Shown piece after piece: positions 17,636 through 25,942 of a stretch of DNA of 64,000 nucleotides. The stretch covers positions 62,001-126,000 of the forward strand of contig JANYHN010000070.1 in assembly GCA_025359045.1 (NCBI GenBank), written 5' to 3'. The notes under the pieces were generated by a model. That model worked only from the letters and a program-made list of their open reading frames with translations. It did not search any database and was not told where the DNA came from. Within the stretch, counting starts at the first letter, position 1, and each line of letters opens with the position of its first letter. This stretch comes from Hyphomicrobiales bacterium (GTDB lineage: Bacteria > Pseudomonadota > Alphaproteobacteria > Rhizobiales > Aestuariivirgaceae). The position numbers and the translations under genes were made by a program.

Positions 17636-18806
17636 AGGCTTGCCTGTATCTTTGAACAACGCGAAGCGCGATGTAATTGAGTGCCAGAGTAATAAAGAAT
17701 AGGACAATACCCAAAGCAAATGCTGAAAGGGTTTTTGCGGAATCAAATTCTTGGTCGCCGACCAACAAGGTTGCGATTTGAACAGTAATGGTTGACACAG
17801 CCGCGAGCGGATTGAATGTCAAATTTGCAGCAAGACCCGCGGCCATGACCACAATCATGGTTTCGCCAATGGCACGCGATATTGCAAGCATGACCGCAGA
17901 CATAATGCCGGGCAGAGCCGCTGGCAAAACAACCCGTTTGACGGTTTCGGATTTGGTAGCACCCATGGCGTATGAACCATCGCGCAGGGATTGGGGCACA
18001 GCGTTGATAATATCATCTGATAAAGATGAAATAAGAGGCACAATCATCATGCCCATGACCAGGCCCGCTGCAAGCGCTGACTCTGAGGCCACATTGAGGC
18101 CGATGGCATTGCCACTGTGCTTGATCAAAGGGGCCACGGTTAAGGCCGCAAAGAAGCCCAGCACAACAGTTGGAATGCCGGCTAACATTTCGAGCACTGG
18201 CTTCATCCAGCGGCGTAATGTTGGTGAGGCATACTCTGCTAGATAGATCGCCGAAAACAATCCAAGAGGCGTTGCCACCGCAATAGCGATGAACGTAATC
18301 AGCAATGTGCCAGTCAGTAGGGGTATGAAACCGAATGAGGGCGGTGTTCCAGTTGGTGACCATTGGGTTGTGAACAAAAATTCGAATATATTGACCTGCC
18401 GGAAGAATGCGACAGATTCAAAAACTACAGAAGCAAAAATGCCGACGGTCGTTAGAATGGCGACAATCGAAGAGGCGATCAAAACACCCATCACGATGGC
18501 TTCAAACTTGTTGCGCGCGTGCCAGTTTGGTGTGATGCGAGAAATGGTGAAGAATGCAGCAATTGTTGCTGCTGCGACGCTCAGCGCAGGCATCATCCAT
18601 GCAAATGATGCGGAAAATGGAATGGAGACCACAATGCCTGCAAGACCCGCGAGAATTGCAACGGCAGCTGCGAGCAAACCGTGTTGGCCCGGCAAGGAGG
18701 CTAATCTTCCAGTATTATTCGTTTGAAGCGTCGTTGCCTGCGATTTTGCAAACAAAAATGCGCCTACCGCAGCGACGAGTATTATGAGCAGGCTCCACAA
18801 AATCAC
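17628..18806 (-). CDS. pstC: phosphate ABC transporter permease PstC
   Basis: This 392-residue permease starts at a GTG (18806) preceded by GAGAGGAA. Three hydrophobic segments fill the first 130 residues, more than in E. coli PstC, and the standard six-helix core follows with the EAA-type loop DGSYAMGATKSETVKRVVLP. The sequence QWSPTG near residue 146 is typical of the PstC periplasmic entry. It pairs with PstA to form the phosphate channel. A terminator-like hairpin separates it from pstS upstream. Confidence 0.93.
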   Translation of the reverse strand: MILWSLLIILVAAVGAFLFAKSQATTLQTNNTGRLASLPGQHGLLAAAVAILAGLAGIVVSIPFSASFAWMMPALSVAAATIAAFFTISRITPNWHARNKFEAIVMGVLIASSIVAILTTVGIFASVVFESVAFFRQVNIFEFLFTTQWSPTGTPPSFGFIPLLTGTLLITFIAIAVATPLGLFSAIYLAEYASPTLRRWMKPVLEMLAGIPTVVLGFFAALTVAPLIKHSGNAIGLNVASESALAAGLVMGMMIVPLISSLSDDIINAVPQSLRDGSYAMGATKSETVKRVVLPAALPGIMSAVMLAISRAIGETMIVVMAAGLAANLTFNPLAAVSTITVQIATLLVGDQEFDSAKTLSAFALGIVLFFITLALNYIALRVVQRYRQAYD

Positions 18807-18860
18807 AGAATCAGTTCCTCTCGGGTCAAATAGAAACGCACACGCAATTTACTTTCGGTA

Positions 18861-18894
18861 ACAAAAGAGAGAGCCGGTTCATCCGCGGACTCTC
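18861..18894 (-). terminator. attenuating hairpin between pstS and pstC
   Basis: On the minus-strand transcript, GAGAGUCCG (from 18894) pairs with CCGGCUCUC (to 18869) over seven to eight positions, and UCUUUUGU follows. It looks like a leaky Rho-independent terminator that lets PstS be made in excess over the membrane subunits, as is common for binding-protein genes. Confidence 0.6.
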
Positions 18895-18912
18895 CCCCTG
18901 TTCCACTCTCGT

Positions 18913-19953
18913 TTACTTCAAACCATCGGCAGAAATAATCGCTAGAGATTTAGCAGCTTCAACAGACTTAGCAGCTTGATCTTTTGGCAATGTGATAAGT
19001 CCTTTGGCCGCCAGATAACCATCTTCGCCCAAAGCTTTGTCTGATGTGTACTCGGCGATGAATTCCTTCATGCCGGGGATAACTTCCATGTGTTGCTTCT
19101 TGGCATAGATGAAGAGTGGGCGAGACATTTTATAGCTGCCATCGGCAATTGTTTCATAAGTCGCACCAACGCCATCAACCTTGATGTCGTTCAAAGCTTT
19201 GCTGTTTTGCTCGAGGAACGAATATCCGAAAATGCCAACAGCATCTGGATTTGCCTCAAGTTTTTGAACGATGAGATTGTCGTTCTCGCCGGCTTCAACA
19301 TAAGCGCCATCTTCGCGCATTGTCTTCCAGACCACGTCAAATGCCTTTGCATCTTTTTCCTTCATAGCTTTCATAGAAGGAATGGTTTCAGCGCCTGCAC
19401 CCATTGCAAGTTCAGCAAAGCTGTCGCGCGTGCCTGAAGTTGGAGGAGGACCCAGAACTTCAATCTTGGTTGCTGGCAATGAAGCATCGACATCGCTCCA
19501 CATCTTGTTGGGGTTGGCGATCAATTTGCCGTCCTTATCTGGAACCATTTTGGCCAGCGCCAAAAACACTTGTTGCTTTGTGAGAGCAAAGGGTTTGCCC
19601 TTGTTTGATTGAGCAATTGAAAGCCCGTCGAAGCCAACTTTGATTTCGACAATTTCTGTTACGCCATTCTTGACGCAATCGTCGAATTCAGATTTCTTGA
19701 TGCGGCGTGATGCGTTGGTAAAATCTGGCTTATCTTCGCCAAGGCCAGCGCAGAACAATTTCATGCCGCCACCCGTGCCTGTTGATTCAACAACAGGTGT
19801 CTTCATTTTTGCGGCTTTGCCGAAGGCTTCGGCAACAGCGGTGGTGAATGGATATACGGTGGACGAGCCAACGATGCGAATTTGGTCGCGGGCAGCAAAT
19901 GCTGGGCTGGCAATCATTGCCAAAACGCTTGCAGTCATCAGAATGCGGTTCAT
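18913..19953 (-). CDS. pstS: phosphate-binding protein PstS
   Basis: The 346-residue protein has a Sec signal peptide (cleaved near SPAFA-AR) and the phosphate-binding pattern of PstS: IVGSSTVYPFTTAVAEAF, ESTGTGGGMKLFCAG, FTNASRRI and the PTSGTRDSF turn. It captures phosphate in the periplasm and hands it to PstCA. GGAGAAAG precedes the ATG. The Pho box upstream makes it the first PhoB-controlled gene of the operon. The protein is of the longer alphaproteobacterial type with DGLSIAQS instead of the E. coli arrangement. Confidence 0.95.
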   Translation of the reverse strand: MNRILMTASVLAMIASPAFAARDQIRIVGSSTVYPFTTAVAEAFGKAAKMKTPVVESTGTGGGMKLFCAGLGEDKPDFTNASRRIKKSEFDDCVKNGVTEIVEIKVGFDGLSIAQSNKGKPFALTKQQVFLALAKMVPDKDGKLIANPNKMWSDVDASLPATKIEVLGPPPTSGTRDSFAELAMGAGAETIPSMKAMKEKDAKAFDVVWKTMREDGAYVEAGENDNLIVQKLEANPDAVGIFGYSFLEQNSKALNDIKVDGVGATYETIADGSYKMSRPLFIYAKKQHMEVIPGMKEFIAEYTSDKALGEDGYLAAKGLITLPKDQAAKSVEAAKSLAIISADGLK

Positions 19954-20012
19954 ACTGTCTTTCTCCTGTCAGTGTGACGAGTGGTTATCTAGGTTCGTCT
20001 ATTGACGCTTTT

Positions 20013-20041
20013 GCGACAATTAAATAACATTTATATGACAA
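20013..20041 (-). promoter_or_regulatory. Pho box, three direct repeats
   Basis: Read on the minus strand, TTGTCAT, ATGTTAT and TTGTCGC follow each other with 4-base AT spacers, an exact 11-base period. The PhoB consensus is CTGTCAT, 4 bases, CTGTCAT. The site ends about 60 bases before the pstS start. The third copy is the weakest. Confidence 0.75.
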
Positions 20042-20066
20042 TATAAAATATTGAAAATGTTATATA

Positions 20067-21092
20067 TTATGAACTTGGGAGATGAATTGAGAACTGACTG
20101 CCTTGGCCGACGACAGATTCTATTAATAACTTGCCGCGGTGTCTGTTGATAATGTGTTTGGCGATGGCAAGGCCAAGGCCTGTGCCACCACGCATACGGC
20201 TATCTTGTACGTTCACACGGTAAAATCGTTCAGTCAAACGAGGTAGGTGTTGTGGTGCGATACCTGGGCCATGGTCGCGTACCATTAGATGCACTGAGCC
20301 ATTTTGTTCCGATCCTTCGATATCGATAAACTTGCCAGAGGCAGCATATTTCAGAGCATTCTCGATCAAGTTGATGATTACTTGCGATAGTTGACTTTCA
20401 TCACCCGTGACTGCGAGGGTGTTTGGCATGTCAATGCGCACTTCGCAATTTTGCTCTTTTGAAACAGGCGACAAGAGATCTTTGGCTTTTTTGACGACAT
20501 CCACCAGATTGACCCGACCGGAAGGTGCGAGATGTTCGTTGATCTCAATGCGGCTGAGCGACAGTAGGTCATCTATCAAACTTGACATGCGGTCAGCTTG
20601 AACTTTCATAACATCTAAAAATTTGGCTTGCGCTTTCGGATCGTTTTTTGCTGCACCCTGCATGGTTTCGATGAAGCCCGAGATCGAAGCGAGAGGTGTG
20701 CGCAGTTCATGGCTGGCATTGGCCACGAAATCAGCCCGCATGCGTTCCAGCTGTTGCTCATAGGTAAGATCACGCAGAATGATGAGTGCTATTTTTGCTT
20801 TACCGTTTTGCTCGCCCAGCGGCGAGACATAAACTTCTAACGTGCGCGGCACTGTTGCGCTGATAATATGTTCGACCTGTGAAGACGTTTGCTTGATGAT
20901 TGCATCATTGACCGCTTGCAAAACAACAGGCGCGCGCAATGCCAAGGTGAGATGTTTACCAACGGGTGACACCTCAAGAAGCGCGCAAGCAGGTTCATTG
21001 GCGCTTATAACTTCACCCGTTTCAACGACAACAATTGCCGGATCCGGCAGCGCACTCACGAGAGAGTCGAGCTGCGATGTATCAAAATTCAT
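20067..21092 (-). CDS. phoR: phosphate regulon sensor histidine kinase PhoR
   Basis: The protein is 341 residues from the ATG at 21092, with AAGG seven bases before it; a GTG two codons upstream is possible, and a stop codon just above excludes a longer form. Residues about 5-105 form a PAS-like domain (LPDPAIVVVETGEVISANEPA). The HisKA helix has the phosphorylated His in NASHELRTPLAS, and the ATPase domain has the N-box NLIENALKYA, DHGPGIA and GTGLGLAIAKH. No transmembrane helix is present, unlike typical PhoR proteins, so it should work from the cytoplasm or attached to the Pst-PhoU complex. It heads the operon and its partner is PhoB. Confidence 0.88.
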   Translation of the reverse strand: MNFDTSQLDSLVSALPDPAIVVVETGEVISANEPACALLEVSPVGKHLTLALRAPVVLQAVNDAIIKQTSSQVEHIISATVPRTLEVYVSPLGEQNGKAKIALIILRDLTYEQQLERMRADFVANASHELRTPLASISGFIETMQGAAKNDPKAQAKFLDVMKVQADRMSSLIDDLLSLSRIEINEHLAPSGRVNLVDVVKKAKDLLSPVSKEQNCEVRIDMPNTLAVTGDESQLSQVIINLIENALKYAASGKFIDIEGSEQNGSVHLMVRDHGPGIAPQHLPRLTERFYRVNVQDSRMRGGTGLGLAIAKHIINRHRGKLLIESVVGQGSQFSIHLPSS

Positions 21093-21152
21093 GTTCACGC
21101 CTTAGCTGGTAGCGATGAATTAGATCAATACTGTGAAGATGAATGTCTTGCA

Positions 21153-22298
21153 TCATGACAAGCCGTTTAGGGCCTGTTCAATATCACTGACAAGGTCATT
21201 TACATTTTCAATGCCAATTGAGAAGCGCACAAGATTATCGGGTGTGGGACTTGTCGTGCCTTCTACGGTTTTGCGGTGTTCGGCTAAGGATTCAACACCG
21301 CCTAAAGATGTCGCGGCGGTTATTACTTCCAGTCTGGTGCAGAATTTTTGTGATCCTGCAAAATCGGCTTTGAGCAACAGAGACATCATGCCGCCATAGC
21401 CATTGATCATCTGGCGTTTAGCGATGTCATGGCTGGGGTGCGTGCTGAGACCGGGATACAAAACTTTTTCGACTTTTGGATGATTGGAGAAATGTCGTGC
21501 AATGGCCAACGCATTAGCTGAGGCTTGCGCGTAGCGTATGTGCAAAGTGCGCATGCCACGCATCAGGAGGAAGCATTCGAAAGGTGGGAGTGGGGATGAA
21601 GTTTTACTGCGTATGGAAGCGATCTCGGCCCAGCGTGCATTCACATCACGCGTGGTGAGCACGCCGCCCAAAACATCCGAGTGGCCGTTGAGATATTTTG
21701 TGACAGAGTGGAAAACGATATCGGCACCCAATGTGAGTGGCTGCGTGGTGACGGCAGCTGTGGTTGTTGCGTCAACAGCAAGAATTGCGCCTACCTTATG
21801 GGCGGCTTTTGCGGCAGCTTCGATATCAATCACATCCCAGGTGGGGTTAGACGGGGTTTCGATCCAAACGAGATCGGTGTTGGGTCGCAGCGCATTGGCA
21901 AGCGCTGACCTGTCACTGGCATCAAACAATGTGAGCGTGATGCGGTTTTTTTCAGCAAGGCGTTCTAACCAATTGCGTGTGCCATAATACATTGATTGTT
22001 GTGCCGCCACGTGTCCACCAAGGGGGACTGTCTCAAGCAAGATGCTGATCGCCGACATGCCGGAAACAAAGAGCAGAGAGGCCGCACCTTTTTCGAGAGC
22101 AGTTATGGTGTCTTCAGCCTGCCAAACATTGGGACTGCCGGAGCGGACGTAATTTTCCTTTAAAAGCGGCGCATAGTTTTCATCGCGCGCGTATGTGGTG
22201 GATAAGTATATGGGTGGTACGACGGCGCCCGTTGCGGCGTCAATTGCACGAAGGGCGTGGGCGGCGATGGTTTCAGGACGAAGGGTGCGGTTGGACAT
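21153..22298 (-). CDS. Cys/Met metabolism PLP-dependent enzyme (trans-sulfuration type)
   Basis: This 381-residue protein belongs to the fold-type I trans-sulfuration family (cystathionine beta-lyase, gamma-synthase, gamma-lyase, methionine gamma-lyase). It shows VVPPIYLSTTYA, ALEKGAASLLFVSGMSAI, the substrate-phosphate YYGTRNW, DATTTAA and the PLP lysine in HSVTKYLNGHSDV. The C-terminus has SLGGVESLAEHR and VRFSIGIENVNDLV. Which reaction it carries out is not clear from these motifs; the MetB/MetC-like groups are the best candidates. It is a single gene, with an inverted-repeat region before its start. Confidence 0.88.
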   Translation of the reverse strand: MSNRTLRPETIAAHALRAIDAATGAVVPPIYLSTTYARDENYAPLLKENYVRSGSPNVWQAEDTITALEKGAASLLFVSGMSAISILLETVPLGGHVAAQQSMYYGTRNWLERLAEKNRITLTLFDASDRSALANALRPNTDLVWIETPSNPTWDVIDIEAAAKAAHKVGAILAVDATTTAAVTTQPLTLGADIVFHSVTKYLNGHSDVLGGVLTTRDVNARWAEIASIRSKTSSPLPPFECFLLMRGMRTLHIRYAQASANALAIARHFSNHPKVEKVLYPGLSTHPSHDIAKRQMINGYGGMMSLLLKADFAGSQKFCTRLEVITAATSLGGVESLAEHRKTVEGTTSPTPDNLVRFSIGIENVNDLVSDIEQALNGLS

Positions 22299-22372
22299 TT
22301 ACGTTCTCAGTCTAATTGCATCGTCCTCTACCGCAAAGCTGGAGAGGAAAGTGGCCCATTAGCGCAAGCGAA

Positions 22373-22426
22373 ATGGGATAGGTGAGGGGCTGTGACTTAC
22401 GGAAATAAGGCCCTCATCTATCCCAT
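22373..22426. repeat. intergenic inverted repeat, possible dispersed palindromic element
   Basis: 22373-22390 pairs with 22410-22426 over about 16 positions with one mismatch and one bulge. A shorter hairpin (CCCATT / AATGGG) overlaps its left arm, and TTCTCCCGC / GCGGGTGAA follows at 22463-22483. Such nested palindromes between genes look like a small dispersed repeat. Only one copy was noticed in this window. Confidence 0.45.
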
Positions 22427-22495
22427 CCGTCTTCGCTACGCTACATCGGACGGGTGCCTTTCTTCTCCCGCTGTCGCGGGTGAAGACGTTATGAC

Positions 22496-23128
22496 TTAAG
22501 GGTAAAGCTTTGCCTTTGTCCATGGCGAGCTTTGATTGGCGCGGCCGAAAACCACTCGGTCATGCAGTCGAAATGGGCGGTCGTGCCAGAATTCGATGCT
22601 GAGGGGAAGGATGCGAAAACCGCTCCAATGGGGCGGGCGGGGCACATCACCGATGGCAAATTTTGCAGCGTAGGTGGCCACGGCTGCTGGCAATGCAAAG
22701 GGGCCTTCAAGCGGACGTGACTGTTGCGAAGCCCAAGCACCAATGCGGCTGTCACGCGGGCGGGATTTGAAATATTCATCGGCTTCGGCCCCGGTTACTT
22801 TTTCAACCAAGCCACGCACACGCACTTGGCGGCGCAGCGACTTCCAATGGAAATTCACAGCTGCCTTCATGGCGCTCTGCACTTCCTGGCCTTTTTGACT
22901 TTCAAAATTTGTGTAAAATATAAAACCACGATCATCAAAGCCCTTAAGCAAAACCATGCGCACATTCGGCAGGCCTTCTTCATCGACTGTGGCCAAGGAC
23001 ATGGCGTTGGGATCATTGATCTCTTTTGCCTCAGCCTCTTTCAACCATTCAGCAAACAAATTGAAAGGGTCGTCGCGCTCGGTGAAACCTGCGGACGCGG
23101 TGAGAATGCTCATATCTTTGAATGCCAT
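22496..23128 (-). CDS. pdxH: pyridoxamine 5'-phosphate oxidase
   Basis: The 210-residue protein oxidises pyridoxine or pyridoxamine 5'-phosphate to PLP with FMN and oxygen. Family marks are [26 protein letters not shown] (early half), [10 protein letters not shown], the FMN/PLP-binding [22 protein letters not shown] and the C-terminal [14 protein letters not shown] with PWTKAKLYP. The length is normal (about 205-220). It is the last gene of a minus-strand group with two SRPBCC proteins and an ArsR regulator, though its housekeeping role makes a functional link doubtful. Confidence 0.95.
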   Translation of the reverse strand: MAFKDMSILTASAGFTERDDPFNLFAEWLKEAEAKEINDPNAMSLATVDEEGLPNVRMVLLKGFDDRGFIFYTNFESQKGQEVQSAMKAAVNFHWKSLRRQVRVRGLVEKVTGAEADEYFKSRPRDSRIGAWASQQSRPLEGPFALPAAVATYAAKFAIGDVPRPPHWSGFRILPLSIEFWHDRPFRLHDRVVFGRANQSSPWTKAKLYP

Positions 23129-23137
23129 AATGTCGCT

Positions 23138-23662
23138 TTAACGTTCTACAATTGATTTTAGATTAGCGAGGCCCGCGTCAAAATCTTTACCGACCATAGA
23201 GTCCATATTCATGAACATATGCATGATTTTCATCATCAGGTTCAGGTGCCCCCGCATTTCCCAATGTATAGTTGTCATGCTGCCATTTGGCGTGATTTTG
23301 AATTCGGTTACATTACTAGCTTTAAAAGGCTTCAGGAAATTGAGATTCAGTTCAATGTTCGAAGATGGAACCGAGCGGGTGATTTCCATATTGCCTTCAC
23401 CAACTTTCTTGTTGCCAATCCACGAATAATAGGCGCCTTTGCCAGAAGCTGAACCTGAAAAATTGCGCTTCATATCCGGATCCATTTTCTCCCACGGTGA
23501 CCAGGCACCCCAGTTTTTGAAATCATTCAGATGCGTGAAAATTTTTTCTGGTGACGCCTTAACATCGATGTTGCGCTGCAAGCTGAACGTACTTGGCCGC
23601 ATGCTGGCGATGACCAGAAACGCGATGATTACGATCGCGATGATGATGAGAGCGGTGAACAT
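23138..23662 (-). CDS. SRPBCC-family (polyketide cyclase-like) membrane-anchored protein
   Basis: The 174-residue protein starts with one transmembrane helix (residues about 2-20) and then a START/Bet v1-like domain: RNIDVKASPEKIFTHLNDFKNWGAWSPWEKMD is the common opening of the family, and TTIHWEMRGHLNL sits on a late strand. Such domains bind hydrophobic ligands; no ligand can be named. It follows the AHSA1 double-domain gene by 11 bases and is probably co-transcribed. Confidence 0.8.
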   Translation of the reverse strand: MFTALIIIAIVIIAFLVIASMRPSTFSLQRNIDVKASPEKIFTHLNDFKNWGAWSPWEKMDPDMKRNFSGSASGKGAYYSWIGNKKVGEGNMEITRSVPSSNIELNLNFLKPFKASNVTEFKITPNGSMTTIHWEMRGHLNLMMKIMHMFMNMDSMVGKDFDAGLANLKSIVER

Positions 23663-23673
23663 GACGCGTTTCC

Positions 23674-24639
23674 TCAGCTTTTTGTCAGATATTCATAGAG
23701 CTTATCCAAGCTGCCCGTCCAGCCTTGATTCATGCCAGGATGGGCATCAGCAAATGTTTTGGCTTCTTCGTCAGAAATGCGCGCGTTGATCCACGTTACT
23801 TTCAAACGGGTCTGGTTTGTACCTTCATCAATAAAATCAAATATCGTTATCATTTCCATTGGCCAGTTTGGTGCCATTGGGTGGGCAGTAACACCGCCGT
23901 CTTTGTCGGAGAAATTTTGGGTATAAACCAAACGTGAATTTGGGGTTATCTCCTTGTAATTGACCATGCCCCACATTTCATGGCCGTCAGGGGAAGCGAT
24001 GCCATAGTGATAATGACCACCTGGTTTAAAGTCCTGTACAGCCTTTATGGTTGTCATTCCCGCAGGTGACATCCAATGTTTGAGATGTTCGACTTGGCTG
24101 CAAACTTCAAACAAGCGCTGTTGTGAAACTGGGAAGACACGTTCGATTTCAAATTTGTTTAAAGGGTCTGCCATAGGCGCCACATAAGCGGCGAGGCGTT
24201 CGATGTTTTGAATACCGCCTACAATGGCATATTTTCCAATCGCGTCACGCGCCTCAATGCTGGCTTCGTTCAATAGCAGTTCAATGCGGGTTTTGCCGCT
24301 CTCTTCCCAAAGCTCGAGCTCTCCCCGGAAGCGATGACCATCGTCATTCCCGCCATCATGATCCCAGACTAAAAGATGTGGTGGGTCGATGGTGCGAAAC
24401 TTGAAGCGATTGGGCCAATCCTTGCCGTCTGGGCCGTGCATAGTGAACAGCGCCTCGCCGCCGACGCGCAAATCATATTTTGTAAATGTATTGGTGAACC
24501 CGTCGGGCCCCCAGAAATGTTTCAAGTGTTCTGGCGTGGTCAAAACTTTCCAAACAAGTTTTCGCGGTGCCGCGATCACGCGCGTGGTGATAATTTGCGG
24601 TTTGTCTTTTGGTAAAATAGACTGAGCAAGATTTGGCAT
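23674..24639 (-). CDS. tandem AHSA1/SRPBCC double-domain protein
   Basis: The 321-residue protein holds two AHSA1-type (Aha1 C-terminal-like) domains. The first runs from about 15 to 155 (RVIAAPRKLVWKVLTTPEHLKHFWGP), the second from about 165 to 318 (ERVFPVSQQRLFEVCSQVEHLKHWMSP). Both carry the LKHxW/MxP turn and a GG segment (LRVGGEA, FKPGGHY). Single-domain relatives are usually paired with an ArsR repressor, as here, with five bases between the two genes. The fused form would act as a built-in dimer. Function is unknown; ligand binding is the best guess. Confidence 0.8.
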   Translation of the reverse strand: MPNLAQSILPKDKPQIITTRVIAAPRKLVWKVLTTPEHLKHFWGPDGFTNTFTKYDLRVGGEALFTMHGPDGKDWPNRFKFRTIDPPHLLVWDHDGGNDDGHRFRGELELWEESGKTRIELLLNEASIEARDAIGKYAIVGGIQNIERLAAYVAPMADPLNKFEIERVFPVSQQRLFEVCSQVEHLKHWMSPAGMTTIKAVQDFKPGGHYHYGIASPDGHEMWGMVNYKEITPNSRLVYTQNFSDKDGGVTAHPMAPNWPMEMITIFDFIDEGTNQTRLKVTWINARISDEEAKTFADAHPGMNQGWTGSLDKLYEYLTKS

Positions 24640-24644
24640 GATTT

Positions 24645-24965
24645 TTATTCCTTGATAGATTCTATATAAGTTCCGAGACGGTCAAGCCGCTGCTCCCACA
24701 TCACACGATAATTATTTAGCCAGTCATCGACTTCTCTGAGACCTTCAGTTGCTAGTAAGCAGGGGCGCTGTTGGGCATTGCGGCTGCGCGTAATGAGGCC
24801 TGCGGTTTCCAGCACTTTAATGTGTTTTGAAATCGCAGGCAGGGTCATGGCGAAAGGTTCAGCCAAGTCATTCACTGTGGCTTGGCCAAACGTCAACTTC
24901 GCCAAAATAGCCCGACGCGTTGGGTCGGATAGCGCTTGAAGTTTAAGACTGAGTGGGTCAATCAT
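24645..24965 (-). CDS. ArsR-family transcriptional regulator
   Basis: This 106-residue winged-helix repressor has the ArsR pattern: LQALSDPTRRAILAKLTFG, then DLAEPFAMTLPAISKHIKVLETAGLI as the helix-turn-helix, and a wing with RSRNAQQRPCLL. No metal-binding ELCVC motif is present, so it belongs to the non-metal group that partners AHSA1 proteins. It is the first gene of the operon with the AHSA1 gene and probably represses itself. Confidence 0.88.
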   Translation of the reverse strand: MIDPLSLKLQALSDPTRRAILAKLTFGQATVNDLAEPFAMTLPAISKHIKVLETAGLITRSRNAQQRPCLLATEGLREVDDWLNNYRVMWEQRLDRLGTYIESIKE

Positions 24966-25117
24966 TATTCAATCATTCATTTAATTAACTTAATGGTTAA
25001 ATACATAATCAGTAACAATTTGTCAATTAGGCTTCCCTTTATTTCAAAGATTAACTGTGCCATTAGCCACAGAAGGGCTTGGGCGGATTCTGCCTTTAAT
25101 TTGGGTGCTAATTAAAA

Positions 25118-25942
25118 ATGAGCGAAAACAAGGGCATAATGGCTGGTAAACGCGGCCTGATTATGGGTGTTGCCAATAACCGATCAATTGCTTGGGGCAT
25201 TGCAAAGTCTTGCGCTCAACACGGCGCGGAATTGGCTTTCACCTATCAGGGTGATGCGTTGAAAAAACGGGTTGAGCCATTGGCTGCCGAAGTGAATTCG
25301 CCTTTAGTTTTGCCATGCGATGTGAGCGATATGGCTTCCATTGATGCCACATTTGAGGCGATCAAAGAAAAATGGGGTTCGCTGGATTTTGTGGTTCATG
25401 CCATCGGATTTTCTGATAAGAATGAACTGAGCGGTCGTTATGTTGATACGTCGGCTGCAAATTTCACGAACACCATGTTTATCAGCGTTTACAGTTTCAC
25501 AGCAGTTGCCCAACGCGCCGAGAAAATGATGCCCAATGGTGGTTCGCTTTTAACGCTGACATATTATGGCGCTGAAAAATGGATGCCGCATTATAACGTG
25601 ATGGGTGTGGCTAAGGCAGGCCTTGAAGCATCAGTGCGTTACATGGCAGCTGATTTGGGCGTTAAGAATATTCGTGTGAACGCGATTTCTGCAGGGCCGA
25701 TCAAGACGCTTGCTGCCTCAGGAATCAGCGACTTCCGCTATATCTTGAAATGGAATGAATATAATTCACCGCTGCGCCGCACGGTGACCACTGAAGAAGT
25801 GGGCGATGCTGGCATGTATTTCCTGTCGGATTTGTCGCGTGGTGTGACGGGTGAAATTCATCATGTCGATTCAGGCTATCATGTGGTTGGTATGAAGAAT
25901 CCTGACGCGCCTGATATGTCGGTTGATAATGCCCCTGAGTAA
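25118..25942 (+). CDS. fabI: enoyl-[acyl-carrier-protein] reductase (NADH)
   Basis: The 274-residue protein performs the last reduction of each fatty acid elongation cycle. FabI marks are the nucleotide-binding GLIMGVANNRSIAWGIAK, DFVVHAIGFS, the catalytic Tyr and Lys spaced by six (YNVMGVAK) and NAISAGPIKTLAASGI. The nearby ATG at 25139 would give a shorter form starting at the same fold edge; the first ATG is kept because the extra residues resemble other FabI N-termini. It overlaps the histidine phosphatase gene by 14 bases. Confidence 0.95.
   Translation: MSENKGIMAGKRGLIMGVANNRSIAWGIAKSCAQHGAELAFTYQGDALKKRVEPLAAEVNSPLVLPCDVSDMASIDATFEAIKEKWGSLDFVVHAIGFSDKNELSGRYVDTSAANFTNTMFISVYSFTAVAQRAEKMMPNGGSLLTLTYYGAEKWMPHYNVMGVAKAGLEASVRYMAADLGVKNIRVNAISAGPIKTLAASGISDFRYILKWNEYNSPLRRTVTTEEVGDAGMYFLSDLSRGVTGEIHHVDSGYHVVGMKNPDAPDMSVDNAPE

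Noticed and set aside
17636-17746. 37-residue N-terminal extension of PstA
   Set aside because: It lies inside pstC in another frame; the ATG at 17635 gives a normal PstA start.
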